DNA of 64,000 nt from Chrysogorgia sp. JL179-B06 (GCA_035772405.1 JAYKKM010000255.1:186001-250000); one strand, 5' to 3'; counted from the first letter of the stretch, positions 31,171-42,343 are shown. Numbers and translations are program-made. Notes: generated by a model from the letters alone, not told the origin.

Positions 31171-31243
31171 GTCTCGGTGGCTCAATGGTTAGAGCGTCTC
31201 ACCGGTAATCAGAAGGTTACAGGTTCGATTCCTGTCCAGGACT
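31171..31243 (+). repeat. tRNA-derived SINE head, copy 2 (tRNA-Thr-like)
   Basis: A 73-nt segment folds as a tRNA-like cloverleaf: D arm GGCTCAATGGTTAGAGC, a T arm with perfect 5-bp stem and the consensus B box GGTTCGATTCC (31222-31232). The anticodon position reads GGT, but the base before it is C instead of U, one anticodon-stem pair and two acceptor pairs mismatch, and a non-tRNA tail of about 75 bp follows. It is therefore best read as a SINE head with RNA polymerase III promoter boxes and not as a functional tRNA. Confidence 0.7.
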
Positions 31244-31401
31244 CTGAGCTTGACGATCGTTTATGTATTGTCTGTCTACTCCAAGCTCCCACATTCACTA
31301 CAGCAGTGTATATAATTTAACACACCCAAGCATTAATTATATAATAGTATCATATATAATATTGAACCAGTACATCATTGTAACCTTCGCTCTCCATCTG
31401 A

Positions 31402-31473
31402 GTCTTGGTAGCTCAATAGTTAGAGCGTCTCACCGGCAATCAGAAGGTTACACGTCCGATTTCTGTCCGGGAC
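31402..31473 (+). repeat. tRNA-derived SINE head, copy 3
   Basis: Very similar to copy 2 (GTCTTGGTAGCTCAATAGTT) but the B box is damaged (CGTCCGATTTC). Its tail is cut by the 31533 MITE. The three copies recur every 215-235 bp, as a head-to-tail trimer. Confidence 0.65.
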
Positions 31474-31532
31474 TCAGAAACATTTTCTGAGGATTTGAGT
31501 TTGACAATCGTCCATGTATCATCAAATTCATA

Positions 31533-31666
31533 AAGATGGCAGCCAATTAATATTCTTTTCTGTGCATACAGTAAAAATTAGCTCTTTCAAGCCTCCACAT
31601 TGTATAAAATTCTGTATAAATTGTATAAAAAATGCATACAAAAGAATATTAATTGGCTGCCATCTT
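31533..31666. mobile_element. 134-bp foldback MITE
   Basis: Terminal inverted repeats start AAGATGGCAGCCAATTAATA and run about 28 bp with a short AT-rich centre. TA dinucleotides flank the ends, compatible with a Tc1/mariner-type target duplication. No coding capacity. Confidence 0.7.
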
Positions 31667-31712
31667 TTATTATGAATACATGTGGGGTCTAGTGAATTAA
31701 ATAAAACTGAAC

Positions 31713-32825
31713 TTACTCCTTAGCAGTATTTCTCAATGTTTTCCGTAAACCCTTCATTTTCTTCTCTGCTTTTTCCAAAATCTTATACTTTTCAATAATG
31801 TTTCGTGTGTGGGAAAACGACCTAACAGTTATGAACAGTTTCACAATATTCTCAAGCATTGAGGATGAGCATTCTTCAGCAACTTCAGTAGGACAATCAT
31901 GTACAATAGCATCCCAGTGAGATATTATATCTGGAGATTCTAATGAGCGGTTCAGAATGTCAGTAGTGGGTACACTTGTTACCGTCTTGTTGGTCTCTTC
32001 CCGAAATATAATTTCCACAACCTCAATAAGGGCAACAAGAAGATCACAAGTGTTCCATAAGCCTCCTCGATCTACGTTCAGCAGGTACTCGTTCAATTCC
32101 GTAGGAATGCGCATCGAAAGCAAGAGGTCCTGTAACATTCTGTTGACAGTGCTTTCACTTTCTTTACTTGTCTTACTCTTGCGGTAAAGCTTGCTTATTA
32201 CGGCTCCGATAATGTACCTGAGAGGACCTTTTTCCTGGTCAGTCAATGGTTGTACGCACGAAACAATTACGGCAGCTCCAGTGCGTTTCTTGATGTAAGA
32301 TGCTAATTTTGCGGGAAGATCCACCATAATAATATTTATTATTCGAGAATCATTATCAGGGAACATAGCTGGAACCTCAGGGAAAATGTCAGACGAAAAG
32401 AAAAGCATTAACTTGTCTTGGTCTTTGTTGATCTCCATATTTCGGTAGCACTTTTGCATCCGATTAACAAACACGTCGTTATCACAACAAACAGACGGCA
32501 ATACCTTTACTTGTTCCTCGATTTCTTCTCCATACCACCCATCTGAAATCACCTTATTCACGACCTCTTCAATTATTCGCTTTAAATTATCTTTTGACAA
32601 CAAATCTTGAGAAGTGTGCTTGTTAATGATGTGACGCCTTCGTCCCCCTTCGGTCTTGTACTTCTTTCCACATTCTGAGCACACAAATTCCTTATTTCCA
32701 CGTATTTCCTCCAAAGAATCGTGTAGTATAGCTTCAAATTCACCAACGTGCTCTTCGTCAACTAATGTGGCTGCCAATTCAAGATTTACTACATCATTTT
32801 CTATAATACTGCTCGGATTTGCCAT
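31713..32825 (-). CDS. C2H2 zinc-finger protein, second gene of the P-like element
   Basis: 370 codons, intact, ATG at 32823-32825. One C2H2 finger lies near residues 49-71 (FVCSECGKKYKTEGGRRRHI then NKH). The rest is helical, without other motifs I can name (SDIFPEVPAMFPDND; PAKLASYIKKRTGAAVIV; GPLRYIIGAVISKLYRKSK). The start lies 27 bp inside the right subterminal inverted repeat, opposite in direction to the transposase and within the same TIRs, so it travels with the element. A DNA-binding co-factor or repressor of transposition is a reasonable guess but not shown. The intact frame, next to a transposase with a nonsense codon, hints at selection or youth. Confidence 0.65.
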   Translation of the reverse strand: MANPSSIIENDVVNLELAATLVDEEHVGEFEAILHDSLEEIRGNKEFVCSECGKKYKTEGGRRRHIINKHTSQDLLSKDNLKRIIEEVVNKVISDGWYGEEIEEQVKVLPSVCCDNDVFVNRMQKCYRNMEINKDQDKLMLFFSSDIFPEVPAMFPDNDSRIINIIMVDLPAKLASYIKKRTGAAVIVSCVQPLTDQEKGPLRYIIGAVISKLYRKSKTSKESESTVNRMLQDLLLSMRIPTELNEYLLNVDRGGLWNTCDLLVALIEVVEIIFREETNKTVTSVPTTDILNRSLESPDIISHWDAIVHDCPTEVAEECSSSMLENIVKLFITVRSFSHTRNIIEKYKILEKAEKKMKGLRKTLRNTAKE

Positions 32826-32962
32826 GTTCGTCTGTTTGAAATGCTAGCAAGCTGTGCAGGTTCAAGATCACGTGACGCTCTGAAGCGGCTCGATCAACAT
32901 CAAACCGGAAGTTCTATTGTTTAGAATGGAGTTTCACAGCCCTCTCCCTTCTAGTGGCTATG

Positions 32963-35900
32963 GTCCGATCGTGACGAATCGTGAGATTGGAAAGGTTAAC
33001 TGAGGGCACACTGCGAAGAGGTACAGAGAAAAATCCGTCCAATCGTCCGATTTGTCCGATCGTGACGGATGGTGAGATTGTGACGTTAACTGAGGGAACA
33101 CTGCGAAGAGGTACAGCGAAAAATTCGTCCGATTTGTCCGATCGTGACGAATCGTGAGATTGGTGCGGTTAACTGAGGGCACACTGCGAAAAGGTACAGA
33201 GAAAAATCCGTCCAATCGTTCGATTTGTCCGATCGTGATGGATGGTGAGATTGTGACGTTAACTGAGGGAACACTGCGAAGAGGTACAGCGAAAAATTCG
33301 TCCGATTTGTCCGATCGTGACGAATCGTGAGATTGGTGAGGTTAACTGAGGGCACACTGCGAAAAGGTACAGAGAAAAATCCGTCCAATCGTCCGATTTG
33401 TCCGATCGTGATGGATGGTGAGATTGTGACGTTAACTGAGGGCACACTGCGAAGAGGTACAGCGAAAAATCCGTCGAATCGTCCGATCCTGACGAATCGT
33501 GAGATTGGTGAGGTTAACTGAGGGCACACTGCGAAAAGGTACAGAGAAAAATCCGTCCAATCGTCCGATTTGTCCGATCGTGATGGATGGTGAGATTGTG
33601 ACGTTAACTGAGGGCACACTGCGAAGAGGTACAGCGAAAAATTCGTCCGATTTGTCCGATCGTGACGGATCGTGAGATTGGTGAGGTTAACTGAGGGCAC
33701 ACTGCGAAGACGTACAGCGAAAAATCCGTCCAATCGTCCGATTTGTCCGATCTTGACGGATGGTGAGATTGGTGAGGTTAACTGAGGGCACACTGCGAAG
33801 AGGTACAGCGAAAAATCCGTCCAATCGTCCGATTTGTCCGATCGTGACGAATCGCGAGATTGGTGAGGTTAACTGAGGGCACACTGCGAAGAGGTACAGC
33901 GCAAAATCCGTACAATCGTCCGATTCGTCCGATCGTGACGAATCGTGAGATTGAGGGCACACTCAGAAGAGGTACAGCGAAAAATCCGTCCAATCGTCCG
34001 ATCGTGACGGATCGTCATATTGGTGAGGTTAACTAAGGGCACACTGCGAAGAGGTACAGTTAAAAATCCGTCCGATTCGTCCGATTTGTCCGATCGTGAC
34101 GAATCGTGAGATTGGTGAGGTTAACTGAGGGCACACTGCGAAGAGGTACAGCGAAAAATCCGTCCAATCGTCCGATTCGTCCGATCGTGACGAATCGTGA
34201 GATTGGTAAGGTTAACTGAGGGCACACTGCGAAGAGGTACAGAGAAAAATCCGTCCAATCGTCCGATTTGTCCGATCGTGACGGATGGTGAGATTGTGAC
34301 GTTAACTGAGGGAACACTGCGAAGAGGTACAGCGAAAAATTCGTCCGATTTGTCCGATCGTGACGGATCGTGAGATTGGTGAGGTTAACTGAGGGCACAC
34401 TGCGAAGAGGTACAGCGAAAAATCCTTCCAATCGTCCGATTTGTCCTATCGTGACGAATCGTGAGATTGGTGACGTTAACCGAGGGTAACTGCGAAGAGC
34501 TACAGCAAAAAATCCGTCCAATCGTCCGATTCGTCCGATCGTGACGAATGGTGAGATTGGTGAGGTTAACTGAGGGCACACTGCGAAGAGCTACAGCGAA
34601 AAATCCGTCCAATCGTCCCATTCGTCCGATTTGTCCGATCGTGACGAATCGTGAGATTGGTGAGGTTAACTGAGGGCACATTGCGAAGAGGTACAGCGAA
34701 AAATCCGTCCAATCGTCCGATTCGTCCGATCCTGACGAATCGTGAGATTGGTGAGGTTAACTGAGGGCACACTGCGAAGAGGTAGAGCGAAAAATCCGTC
34801 CAATCGTCCGATTCGTCCGATTTGTCCGATCTTGACGGATGGTGAGATTGGTGAGGTTAACTGAGGGCACACTGCGAAGAGGTACAGCGAAAAATCCGTC
34901 CAATCGTCCGATTCGTCCGATTTGTCCGATCGTGACGAATCGCGAGATTGGTGAGGTTAACTGAGGGCACACTGCGAAGAGGTACAGCGAAAAATCCGTC
35001 CAATCGTCCGATTCGTCCGATCCTGACGAATCGTGAGATTGGTGAGGTTAACTGAGGGCACACTGCGAAAAGGTACAGAGAAAAATCCGTCCAATCGTCC
35101 GATTTGTCCGATCGTGATGGATGGTGAGATTGTGACGTTAACTGAGGGCACACTGCGAAGAGGTACAGCGAAAAATTCGTCCGATTTGTCCGATCGTGAC
35201 GGATCGTGAGATTGGTGAGGTTAACTGAGGGCACACTGCGAAGAGGTACAGCGAAAAATCCGTCCAATCGTCCGATTTGTCCTATCGTGACGAATCGTGA
35301 GATTGGTGACGTTAACCGATGGCACACTGCGAAGAGGTACAGCAAAAAATCCGTCCAATCGTCCGATCGTGACGGATGGTGAGATTGGTGAGCTTAACTG
35401 AGGCACACTGCGAAGAGGTAGAGCGAAAAATCCGACCAATCGTCCGATTTGTCCGATCTTGACGGATGGTGAGATTGGTGAGGTTAACAGAGGGCACAAT
35501 GCAAAGAGGTACAGCGAAAAATCCGTCCAATCGTCCGATTCGTCCGATTTGTTCGATCGTGACGAATCGTGTGATTGGTGACGTTAACTGAGGGCACACT
35601 GCGAAGAGGTACATCGAAAAATCCGTCCAATCGTCCGATTTGTCCGATCTTGACGGATGGCGAGATTGGTGAGGTTAACTGAGGGCACACTGCAAAGATG
35701 TACAGCGAAAAATCGTCCGATTCGTCCGATTTGTCCGATCGTGACGAATCGTGAGATTTGTGAGGTTAACTGAAGGCACACTGCGAAGAGGTACAGCGAA
35801 AAATCCGTCCAATCGTCGGATTCGTCCGATTTGTCCGATCTTGACGGATCGTCAGATTGGTGAGGTTAACTGAGGGCACACTGTGAAGAGGTACAGCGAA

Positions 35901-36595
35901 AAATCCGTCCAATCGTCCGATCGTGACGAATCGTGAGATTGGTGAGGTTAACTGAGGGCACACTGCGAAAAAGTACAGAGAAAAATCCGTCCAATCGTCC
36001 GAATTGTCCGATCGTGACGGATGGTGAGATTGGTGAGGTTAACTGAGGGCACACTGCGAAGAGATACAGCGAAAAATCGTCCGATTCGTCCGATTTGTCC
36101 GATCGTGACGAATCGTGAGATTGGTGAGGTTAACTGAGGGCACACTACGAAGAGGTACAGCGAAAAATCCGTTCAATCGTCCGATCGTGACGAATCGTGA
36201 GATTGGTGAGGTTAAATGAGAGCACACTGCGAAAAGGTACAGAGAAAAATCCGTCCAATCGTCCGATTTGTCCGATCGTGACGGATGGTGAGATTGGTGA
36301 GGTTAACTGAGGGCACACTGCGAAGAGGTACAGCTAAAAATCCGTCAAATGGTCCGATTCGTCCGATTTGTCCGATAGTGAAGGATGGTGAGATTGGTGA
36401 GGTTAACTGAGGGCACACTGCGAAGAGGTACAGCGAAAAATTCATCCAATCGTCCGATTTGTCCGATCGTGACGGATCGTGAGATTGGTGAGGTTAACTG
36501 AGGGCACACTGCGAAGATGTACAGCGAAAAATCCGTCCAATCGTCCGATTCGTCCGATCGTGACGGATGGTGAGATTGGTGAGGTTAACTGGGGC
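32963..36595. repeat. satellite array, main block (about 40 monomers)
   Basis: The same monomer as 27354-27831, in lengths of about 82, 91 and 100 bp that differ by whole 9-bp TCCGATTYG subunits. Variants include GGTACAGAGA or GGTACAGCGA, and a type lacking the TTGGTGAGG segment (GAGATTGTGACGTTAAC). All three monomer lengths equal 1 modulo 3, so each monomer shifts the reading frame by one. This generates a ladder of overlapping minus-strand ORFs of about 62-70 codons ending CALS; none is a gene. Confidence 0.95.
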
Positions 36596-37006
36596 ACACA
36601 ACAGACCTGGAAAACTGACCTGGAAAACAATTAATGAATTAATGAATAAACCGTCGAATAAGAACAAAATTACAGAAATAAAATGCGAAGATGGTGAAAT
36701 AATTGATGAAATATTGATCCCTGATGCTTTTAATAAATATTTTGTTGAATTAGGAGAAAAACTTGCGAGCAATATTTCTCGATCGACTACATCACCTGCT
36801 AGCTTTCTTAATGATGTAAACTACAGTTAATGGACTTCTTTGTTTCCACGAAACTTCTGAAAATGAAGTTTTAAAATTGCTACAAGGGTTGGGCCCCAAT
36901 AAAGCATCGGAGAATTTGCATTGGAGAATTTGCAGTGGAGAAAATTTGCATTGATTGATGCAAGACGTGTTTTGTTGAACTCTGACAAATTTTGATAAAT
37001 TTCATC

Positions 37007-37834
37007 ATGAAAATCCTTGTGAAGACCCAAAATGGTAAGATTACAGCTCTCGAAATCGCTCCTAAGGATACAATTATGAATTTAAAGTTCAAAATCCAAG
37101 ATACGGAAGGATTTCCTCCCGATCAACAGCGACTTACCTTCAATGACAAACAACTTGAAGATGACCATACCCTGGAAATCTACAATATCCAGGAAGAATC
37201 TACTCTATGCCTGGATGTTAATTCATGCTACATGGTCATACCTAGTACATCATTTGGGAATGATTTGGTAACCTCAGAGAGGGGAAACTTAAAATGGCTC
37301 GGCAATTTCGAAGGTCTTTGTGACCTCGTTGTTGATTTGAAGTTGCCATGTGCAAAGTGGACATCACCAGGCGGTGGTTCAAAACTTTATGAAAGTGAAG
37401 AGTTATCAATTCGTTGGTACTCCACCAAAGGATCGCTGACCCTTAAAGGAGCTAAGGCTGATGAGGTTAAGGCCAAATTATTATCGATCATTCGAAATAG
37501 GGAAAAATATGAGCGTGAAAAGAAAGTCAATTCAAATCTCGTGCTTCAAGATCAAGATAATTTACATATTGTGGGTAACAACACCACTCCCCTGGGAAAA
37601 GAAACTGCCCAGTGTGACAAATCATCATTGACTGATCTTAAGAGTAAAATTGAACAATTTGCAGAAACTATTGGTGCAAAACTCGAAGCTCTATCAACCG
37701 AAATCAACGATATCAGAAATGAGAATCTCTATCGCTCTGATGACCTTGTTACTGGTCTAAGGGAAGAGATTATAAAGCTAAAGAATGAAAATGACGAGTT
37801 ACGGGAAAGAAACAACAAAATTAAGCAAAGCTAA
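37007..37834 (+). CDS. LINE ORF1 protein with N-terminal ubiquitin-like domain and coiled coil
   Basis: 275 codons from ATG 37007. Residues 1-about 72 follow ubiquitin closely ([54 protein letters not shown]) but end in LCLDVNSC, without the C-terminal Leu-Arg-Gly-Gly, so it cannot be conjugated or processed in the usual way. Residues about 85-170 contain a LINE ORF1-type block ([28 protein letters not shown]). Residues about 205-275 are coiled coil ([39 protein letters not shown]). ORF1 proteins bind LINE RNA and multimerise through the coiled coil. The C-terminus is probably truncated by the deletion. The ubiquitin-like part may interact with the proteasome or ubiquitin receptors; that is inference. 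Confidence 0.85.
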   Translation: MKILVKTQNGKITALEIAPKDTIMNLKFKIQDTEGFPPDQQRLTFNDKQLEDDHTLEIYNIQEESTLCLDVNSCYMVIPSTSFGNDLVTSERGNLKWLGNFEGLCDLVVDLKLPCAKWTSPGGGSKLYESEELSIRWYSTKGSLTLKGAKADEVKAKLLSIIRNREKYEREKKVNSNLVLQDQDNLHIVGNNTTPLGKETAQCDKSSLTDLKSKIEQFAETIGAKLEALSTEINDIRNENLYRSDDLVTGLREEIIKLKNENDELRERNNKIKQS

Positions 37835-39619
37835 AAATAGCAAAGAAAGCTGGCAAGCTATTAATGAATTGTTAAATAAGAAATCCAAGACCACGCAAGT
37901 CAAACAATTGAACGCTAATGATCAAATTTTAACTGGAGATAAAGATATTGCTAATGGATTTAATAAATATTTTTCAACAATTGGCTCTAAATTAGCTGAT
38001 AATATTAAAGACAGTGATATTGATCCATTGAGCTTTGTGACTCCTGTTGAAAACTCGTTCTATTTCAGAAATGTGACCAGTCTGGAATTAATGAACACTT
38101 TAAGCCAGTTAAAAACTAAAAAATCATCAGGTATTGATGGTATCAGTATGAAGCTATTAAAAGACGCTGGTGAAACTATTACTGAGTCGCTATTGCGCAT
38201 TTATAATCTGTCACTTCAGACAGCAATCTTCCCTGAGGACTGGAAATTAGCTAAAGTTTCGCCAATCTTCACGGAAGGAGATAAAACTGATTGTGGTAAC
38301 TATCGACCAATTTCGGTAATCTCTGTTGTCGCTAAACTTTTTGAGAAATTGGTATGCAAACAGCTAAGATTATTTATGACTGAAAATAATATCCTCGTTG
38401 AACGGCAGTCTGGTTTCCGGTTACAACATTCTACCGAAACTACGTTGCTTAGTTCTACGAATGAATGGCTATACAACATGGATAAAGGTATGATTAGCGG
38501 TGTCCTGTTTTTAGATCTCAAAAAAGCATTCGATACTGTTAATCATGAGATCCTTATCTCAAAACTTGAATTTTATGGTATAAGAGGGAACACTCTCGAA
38601 TGGTTTAAGTCCTATATCGGGAACAGAAAACAAATTTGTGTAATAAACGGCAGATCATCCGATACAGGAGAAATTGGTTGTGGAGTACCACAAGGATCTA
38701 ACCTTGGTCCCATCCTTTTTCTCCTGTATATAAATGATTTACCGAATTGTTTGGAAAAAACTGAGGCGACTTTATTCGCTGATGATACGAATCTCACTTG
38801 TAAAGGTAATAATTCCTATGAGATACAAAATAAACTTAATAATGATCTCGATAATGTTCACCAGTGGCTTATGGGAAATAAACTCACACTCAATAAAACT
38901 AAAACCGAATTTATGATTATTGGCTCCAAATATCATCTGGCCTCAATTAACGAAAGCCCTGAAATAAGCATAGGGGGTGATAAAATCAAACAAGTCCCCC
39001 ATAAGAAATCACTTGGTGTAACTCTTGATGAACAGCTGAAGTGGAAAACACAATGAAGTACAATGTAAGAAAATTTCAAAAAACATTGCTTTACTTCGAA
39101 GGGCAAAATCATTTGTTCCCCAAAAAATTCTAATAAATATGTCTAATGCTTTAGTGTTGCCTCACTTCAGATATTGCTCAACTGTCTGGAACGATGGATA
39201 CAACCATACAGCCATACAATACTCATATTAATAAACTTTCAAAACAACAAAAGAGAGCGGCGCGTGTTATAACTGGTGATACTTACAATTTTCGTTCCAC
39301 TGAAATTTTAGAAAAACTTGGTTGGATGTCAATTCACGAGATTCTAGGAAATCGTCAAACTTTGATGACATTTAGAGCATTGACATCGAAATTACCAAAT
39401 TATCTTGTTGACTTATTTAATACTTGTGATAATGAAAATTACAATTTACGAAGTAATGGCACTAAACTTACTTTGGCAAAACCAAATACTAATTACCTTA
39501 AAATAAGTTACTCATATAGGGCTGCAATTTCGTGGAACGAACTGTCCAATGAAGTAACTGACAATTATCAAAGTCTATCTATCTCGTCATTCAAACGACG
39601 ACTTAAGAATCTTTCATAA
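37835..39619 (+). pseudogene. RT of the ubiquitin-like LINE, endonuclease missing
   Basis: The frame overlaps the end of ORF1 (open from 37785), starts in the pre-RT linker (SWQAINELLNKKSK), and continues through the RT (GNYRPISVISVVAKLFEKL, VLFLDLKKAFDTVNHEIL, GVPQGSNLGPILFLLYIND, ATLFADDTNLTC) to a stop at 39056. Homology resumes in another frame at 39060-39190 (KNIALLRRAKSFVP) and 39194-39619 (KQQKRAARVITGDTYNF; YSYRAAISWNEL). Catalytic FADD is present, but the lost endonuclease and two frameshifts make the copy immobile by itself. Confidence 0.8.
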
Positions 39620-40050
39620 TTGAATAGCTGACGACTTGTAATATAATTGTATATATTGACTTACATTTGTATTTTTATTTTAGTATTGTTTATTGATATA
39701 TTTATATATAGTTAGGTTTATGCTGTACTTATTTTTAACTATAATAGCACGGCCCTTTGAAAAACAGTTTTACTGAATAGGCTACCGTGTGTAAAGAAAT
39801 TTAATTAAAGATTAAAGATGGTATTTCTACTCGTGTCTTAAAAACTGCGGCACCAATTATTGCGCCATCTCTTACATCAATATTCAACCAGTCCATTTTA
39901 ACAGGTATATTTCCTCATGATTGGAAAATTGCCAGAATTACCCGAATTTATAAATCAGAAGCTAAAGATGAGATGACAAATTATAGACCCATATCTCTAA
40001 TATCAGTAGTTGCCAAAATTTTGGAAAAGCTGATCCATAACCTGATCCAT

Positions 40051-40752
40051 ATCGTTATGTTAGGAGTCACATTCCAAGAAGATAGCAGATTTACAATTCA
40101 TGTTTATGAAAAACTAAAAATGGCTAACAAGTGCCTTTTCATCCTAAGATCATTACGCAAGGAAGGCTATAATAAGAAAGAGATTGATCATTTATTTATT
40201 ACCTTAGTACTACCAAATATTACATATGCTCTTCCAGTATATGGTGCTTCTAAATCTGAACTTACAAAAATTGAATGCTTTTTGCGAAGATGTTATAAAC
40301 GCAAATATATTTCGAGGGAAATTAGTGTGCAGGAACTGCTAGAAAAGCAAGATAGAAAACTTTTTAGCAAGGTCGCGCAAATTGAACAGCACCCGTTAAG
40401 GATCTTATTGCCAAAGAAGAAGATTAATAGATATGAACTTAGAAATAAATCTAGTAACTTTCCAAATATTAATACAGATCGTTTCAAAAATTCTTATATT
40501 AACCGTCTAATTTTTAAATATAATTTAGCACTGTAGCATGAATGTAGAAATAAGTCTAGTAACTTTCTAAAGATTAATACCAATTGTTTCAAAATTCTTA
40601 TATTAACTGTCTAATTTTAAATATATTTAGCTTTGTAAATAGGTATAGGTTATATCCTTGTCAGTTAATTAGTTTACTAATATGATGTAACATAAGATTT
40701 GTATTTTTTATCTTGTGATGAAATAAAGACATTTATTATTATTATTATTATT
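40051..40752 (+). mobile_element. LINE Y 3' fragment inserted in LINE X, unit A
   Basis: About 0.7 kb containing the last about 150 codons of another CR1-like RT (VYEKLKMANKCLFILRSLRK; ECFLRRCYKRKYISRE; NRLIFKYNLAL, stop) and a 3' UTR ending in (ATT)n. It is flanked by a diverged 14-bp duplication (40037-40050 and 40753-40766, both ATAACC-x-GATC-x-AT), which splits the RT of LINE X. Confidence 0.8.
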
Positions 40753-42152
40753 ATAACCAGATCTATGACTATTAAAATAATTCAAATTTACTTACAAATT
40801 GCCAACATGGATTTCGACCTTTATACTCAACAGTTACAGCATTATTAGATATTACCAATAAGTGGTATAACAATATTGATATTGGCAAACTAAACGGGAT
40901 CGTGTTGCTCGACCTTAAAAAGCATTCGATACTGTTGACTACAAAATACTTTTAGATAAAATAGCAATCTGTGGAATAAAGGGAACTGCGCATTGCTGGC
41001 TGGAGTCTTATCTATCTAACAGGACCCAGTATTGTTACATAAATTGTCGTCTATCTAACTCATTAACGATGAAGACAGGTATACCCCAAGGTTCCGGTTT
41101 AGGTCCATTGTTATTTCTAATTTACATCAGCGAGTTACCAAAATGCTTAAACAATGCAAAATCACACATGTTTGCGGACGACACCCAAATTGCAACAGCA
41201 AGTGATGATATAAATGAAATTACTGAAGCTTTAAATGACGATTTAAATAATGTTGCAAATTGGCTGACTGCTAGCAAATTGACTCTAAACAAAAGTAAAA
41301 CCGAATACATGCTTATTGGTTCTAAGAAAAGGTTTAGTCAATTAACTTTTGACCCAGTCATCAATGTGGGTAATTTAGAAATTAAGAGAGTTAAAACGAC
41401 AAAATCATTGGGCCTAATGATAGACGAGTCTCTAAGCTGGACTGTGCATGTTGATCATATTTCAAATAAGGTCACTTTGGGTCTCAGTATCCTTCGACAA
41501 CTCCGAGATACAGTTGGTTTTACCACTTTAATAACTATATATCATTCTATAATTCAGCCATACTTTGATTATTGTGCGCAGGTATGGGCTGCCTTGGAAT
41601 AACATTATCCAATAAACTCCAAAAATTACAGAATAGAGCGTTTCGCATTATCACACGTGAGGGTTATGCAACACGATCAGTCGACATTTTAAACAAGTTA
41701 GGATTTTCGAATCTTGAAAAGAGAAGAGCGCAACATCTTTCTATCTTAATGTACAAGGTAAAAAACAAATTGGTTGCAGAATACTTGTGTGACATGTTTA
41801 CAAATACTCGCGATGTACATGATCACAACACAAGGCAGTCAAAAGCCAGTTTGATATTACCAAAGCAAAAAACGAACTATATGAATAATTCATTTAGCCA
41901 CAGAGGTGCGGAAAATTGGAATAATCTTCCTACATCTCTAAAAACATCGGATAATATTTCAAACTTGAAATCAAAAGTGAAACAAATTAACATATGTTAA
42001 AACTTCAGTTGGGTTGAGTTCATATAAATGTAATACATTATTTTGTCTTCATTGTTATATAGTTGTTTGTTCCTTTGTAAATATTTTAATATTTATTAGG
42101 TGAAATTGTACCGTGTGTAAATATTGTCTATAAATAAAAATAAAATAAATAA

Positions 42153-42343
42153 ACACTGCGAAGAGGTACAGCGAAAAATCCGTCCAATCGTCCGATTTGT
42201 CCGATCGTGACGGATCGTGACGGATGGTGAGATTGGTGAGGTTAACTGAGGGAACACTGCGAAGAGGTACAGCGAAAAATCCGTCCAATCGTCCGATTCG
42301 TTCGATCGTGACGGATGGTGAGATTGGTGAGGTTAACTGAGGG
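42153..42343. repeat. satellite, 2 monomers between units A and B
   Basis: Same satellite family; it starts with the partial monomer CACTGCGAAGAGGTACAGCG after the LINE X tail and ends at GGGCACAC before the next LINE X copy. It includes a small internal GATCGTGACG duplication. Confidence 0.95.

Larger units (their letters stand above)
27832..32962. mobile_element. complete P-like transposon with THAP transposase and a second gene
   Basis: Perfect 31-bp terminal inverted repeats lie at 27832-27862 (CATAGCCACTAGAAGGGAGA...) and 32932-32962. A perfect 25-bp subterminal inverted repeat lies at 27906-27930 and 32852-32876 (GTCACGTGATCTTGAACCTG...). The flanks carry GTCCGATC at 27825-27832 and 32963-32970, the expected 8-bp target duplication (7 bp if the terminal C is counted as element). 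Insertion is inside a satellite monomer whose sequence is reconstituted across the element. Lengths of TIR and TSD and the presence of a subterminal repeat match the architecture known for Drosophila P. Inside: a rightward transposase, tRNA-derived SINE copies, a small MITE and a leftward zinc-finger gene. Confidence 0.92.
36911..39817 (+). mobile_element. CR1-like LINE with ubiquitin-like ORF1, internally deleted
   Basis: Inserted into LINE X of unit A between GCATCGG and ATGG; copies B and C show the uninterrupted site. It contains ORF1 (37007-37834), an RT ORF lacking its endonuclease, the RT C-terminal domain and a 3' end of ATTAAAG repeats, the short-repeat type of end typical of CR1-clade LINEs. 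The endonuclease is absent and ORF1 abuts the pre-RT linker, so a deletion joins ORF1 to ORF2 at about 37800-37835. Confidence 0.8.
36596..42152 (+). mobile_element. compound LINE unit A (LINE X with LINE Y and ubiquitin-like LINE insertions)
   Basis: The 5'-truncated LINE X starts at a satellite monomer broken inside GGGCACACTGCG and ends in an AAATAAA-type tail, where the monomer resumes with a CAC/ACAC duplication. X coding pieces: linker before RT (36596-36910; TWKTINELMNKPSN, FNKYFVELGEKL), then 39818-40036 (TNYRPISLISVVAKILEKL), RT core 40767-41602 (GIPQGSGLGPLLFLIYI, MFADDTQIATAS) and C-terminal part 41572-42000. A one-base loss near 40920 breaks the RT, and a shift at about 41600 separates the last part. 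It lacks about 67 bp of 3' UTR that B and C keep. Confidence 0.85.

Noticed and set aside
31171..31243. Functional tRNA-Thr gene
   Set aside because: Mismatched acceptor and anticodon stems, no U before the anticodon, tandem repetition and a SINE-like tail argue against it.
27354..36595. CRISPR array
   Set aside because: The repeats are contiguous satellite monomers with no unique spacers, in a eukaryotic context.
27318..36772. Dozens of overlapping minus-strand ORFs with similar proteins across the satellite
   Set aside because: They are translations of one tandem repeat in rotating frames; they have no start signals or independent coding evidence.
36992..37006. Upstream TTG start for the ubiquitin-like ORF1
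   Set aside because: The ATG at 37007 aligns exactly with the start of ubiquitin, so the upstream codons are leader sequence.
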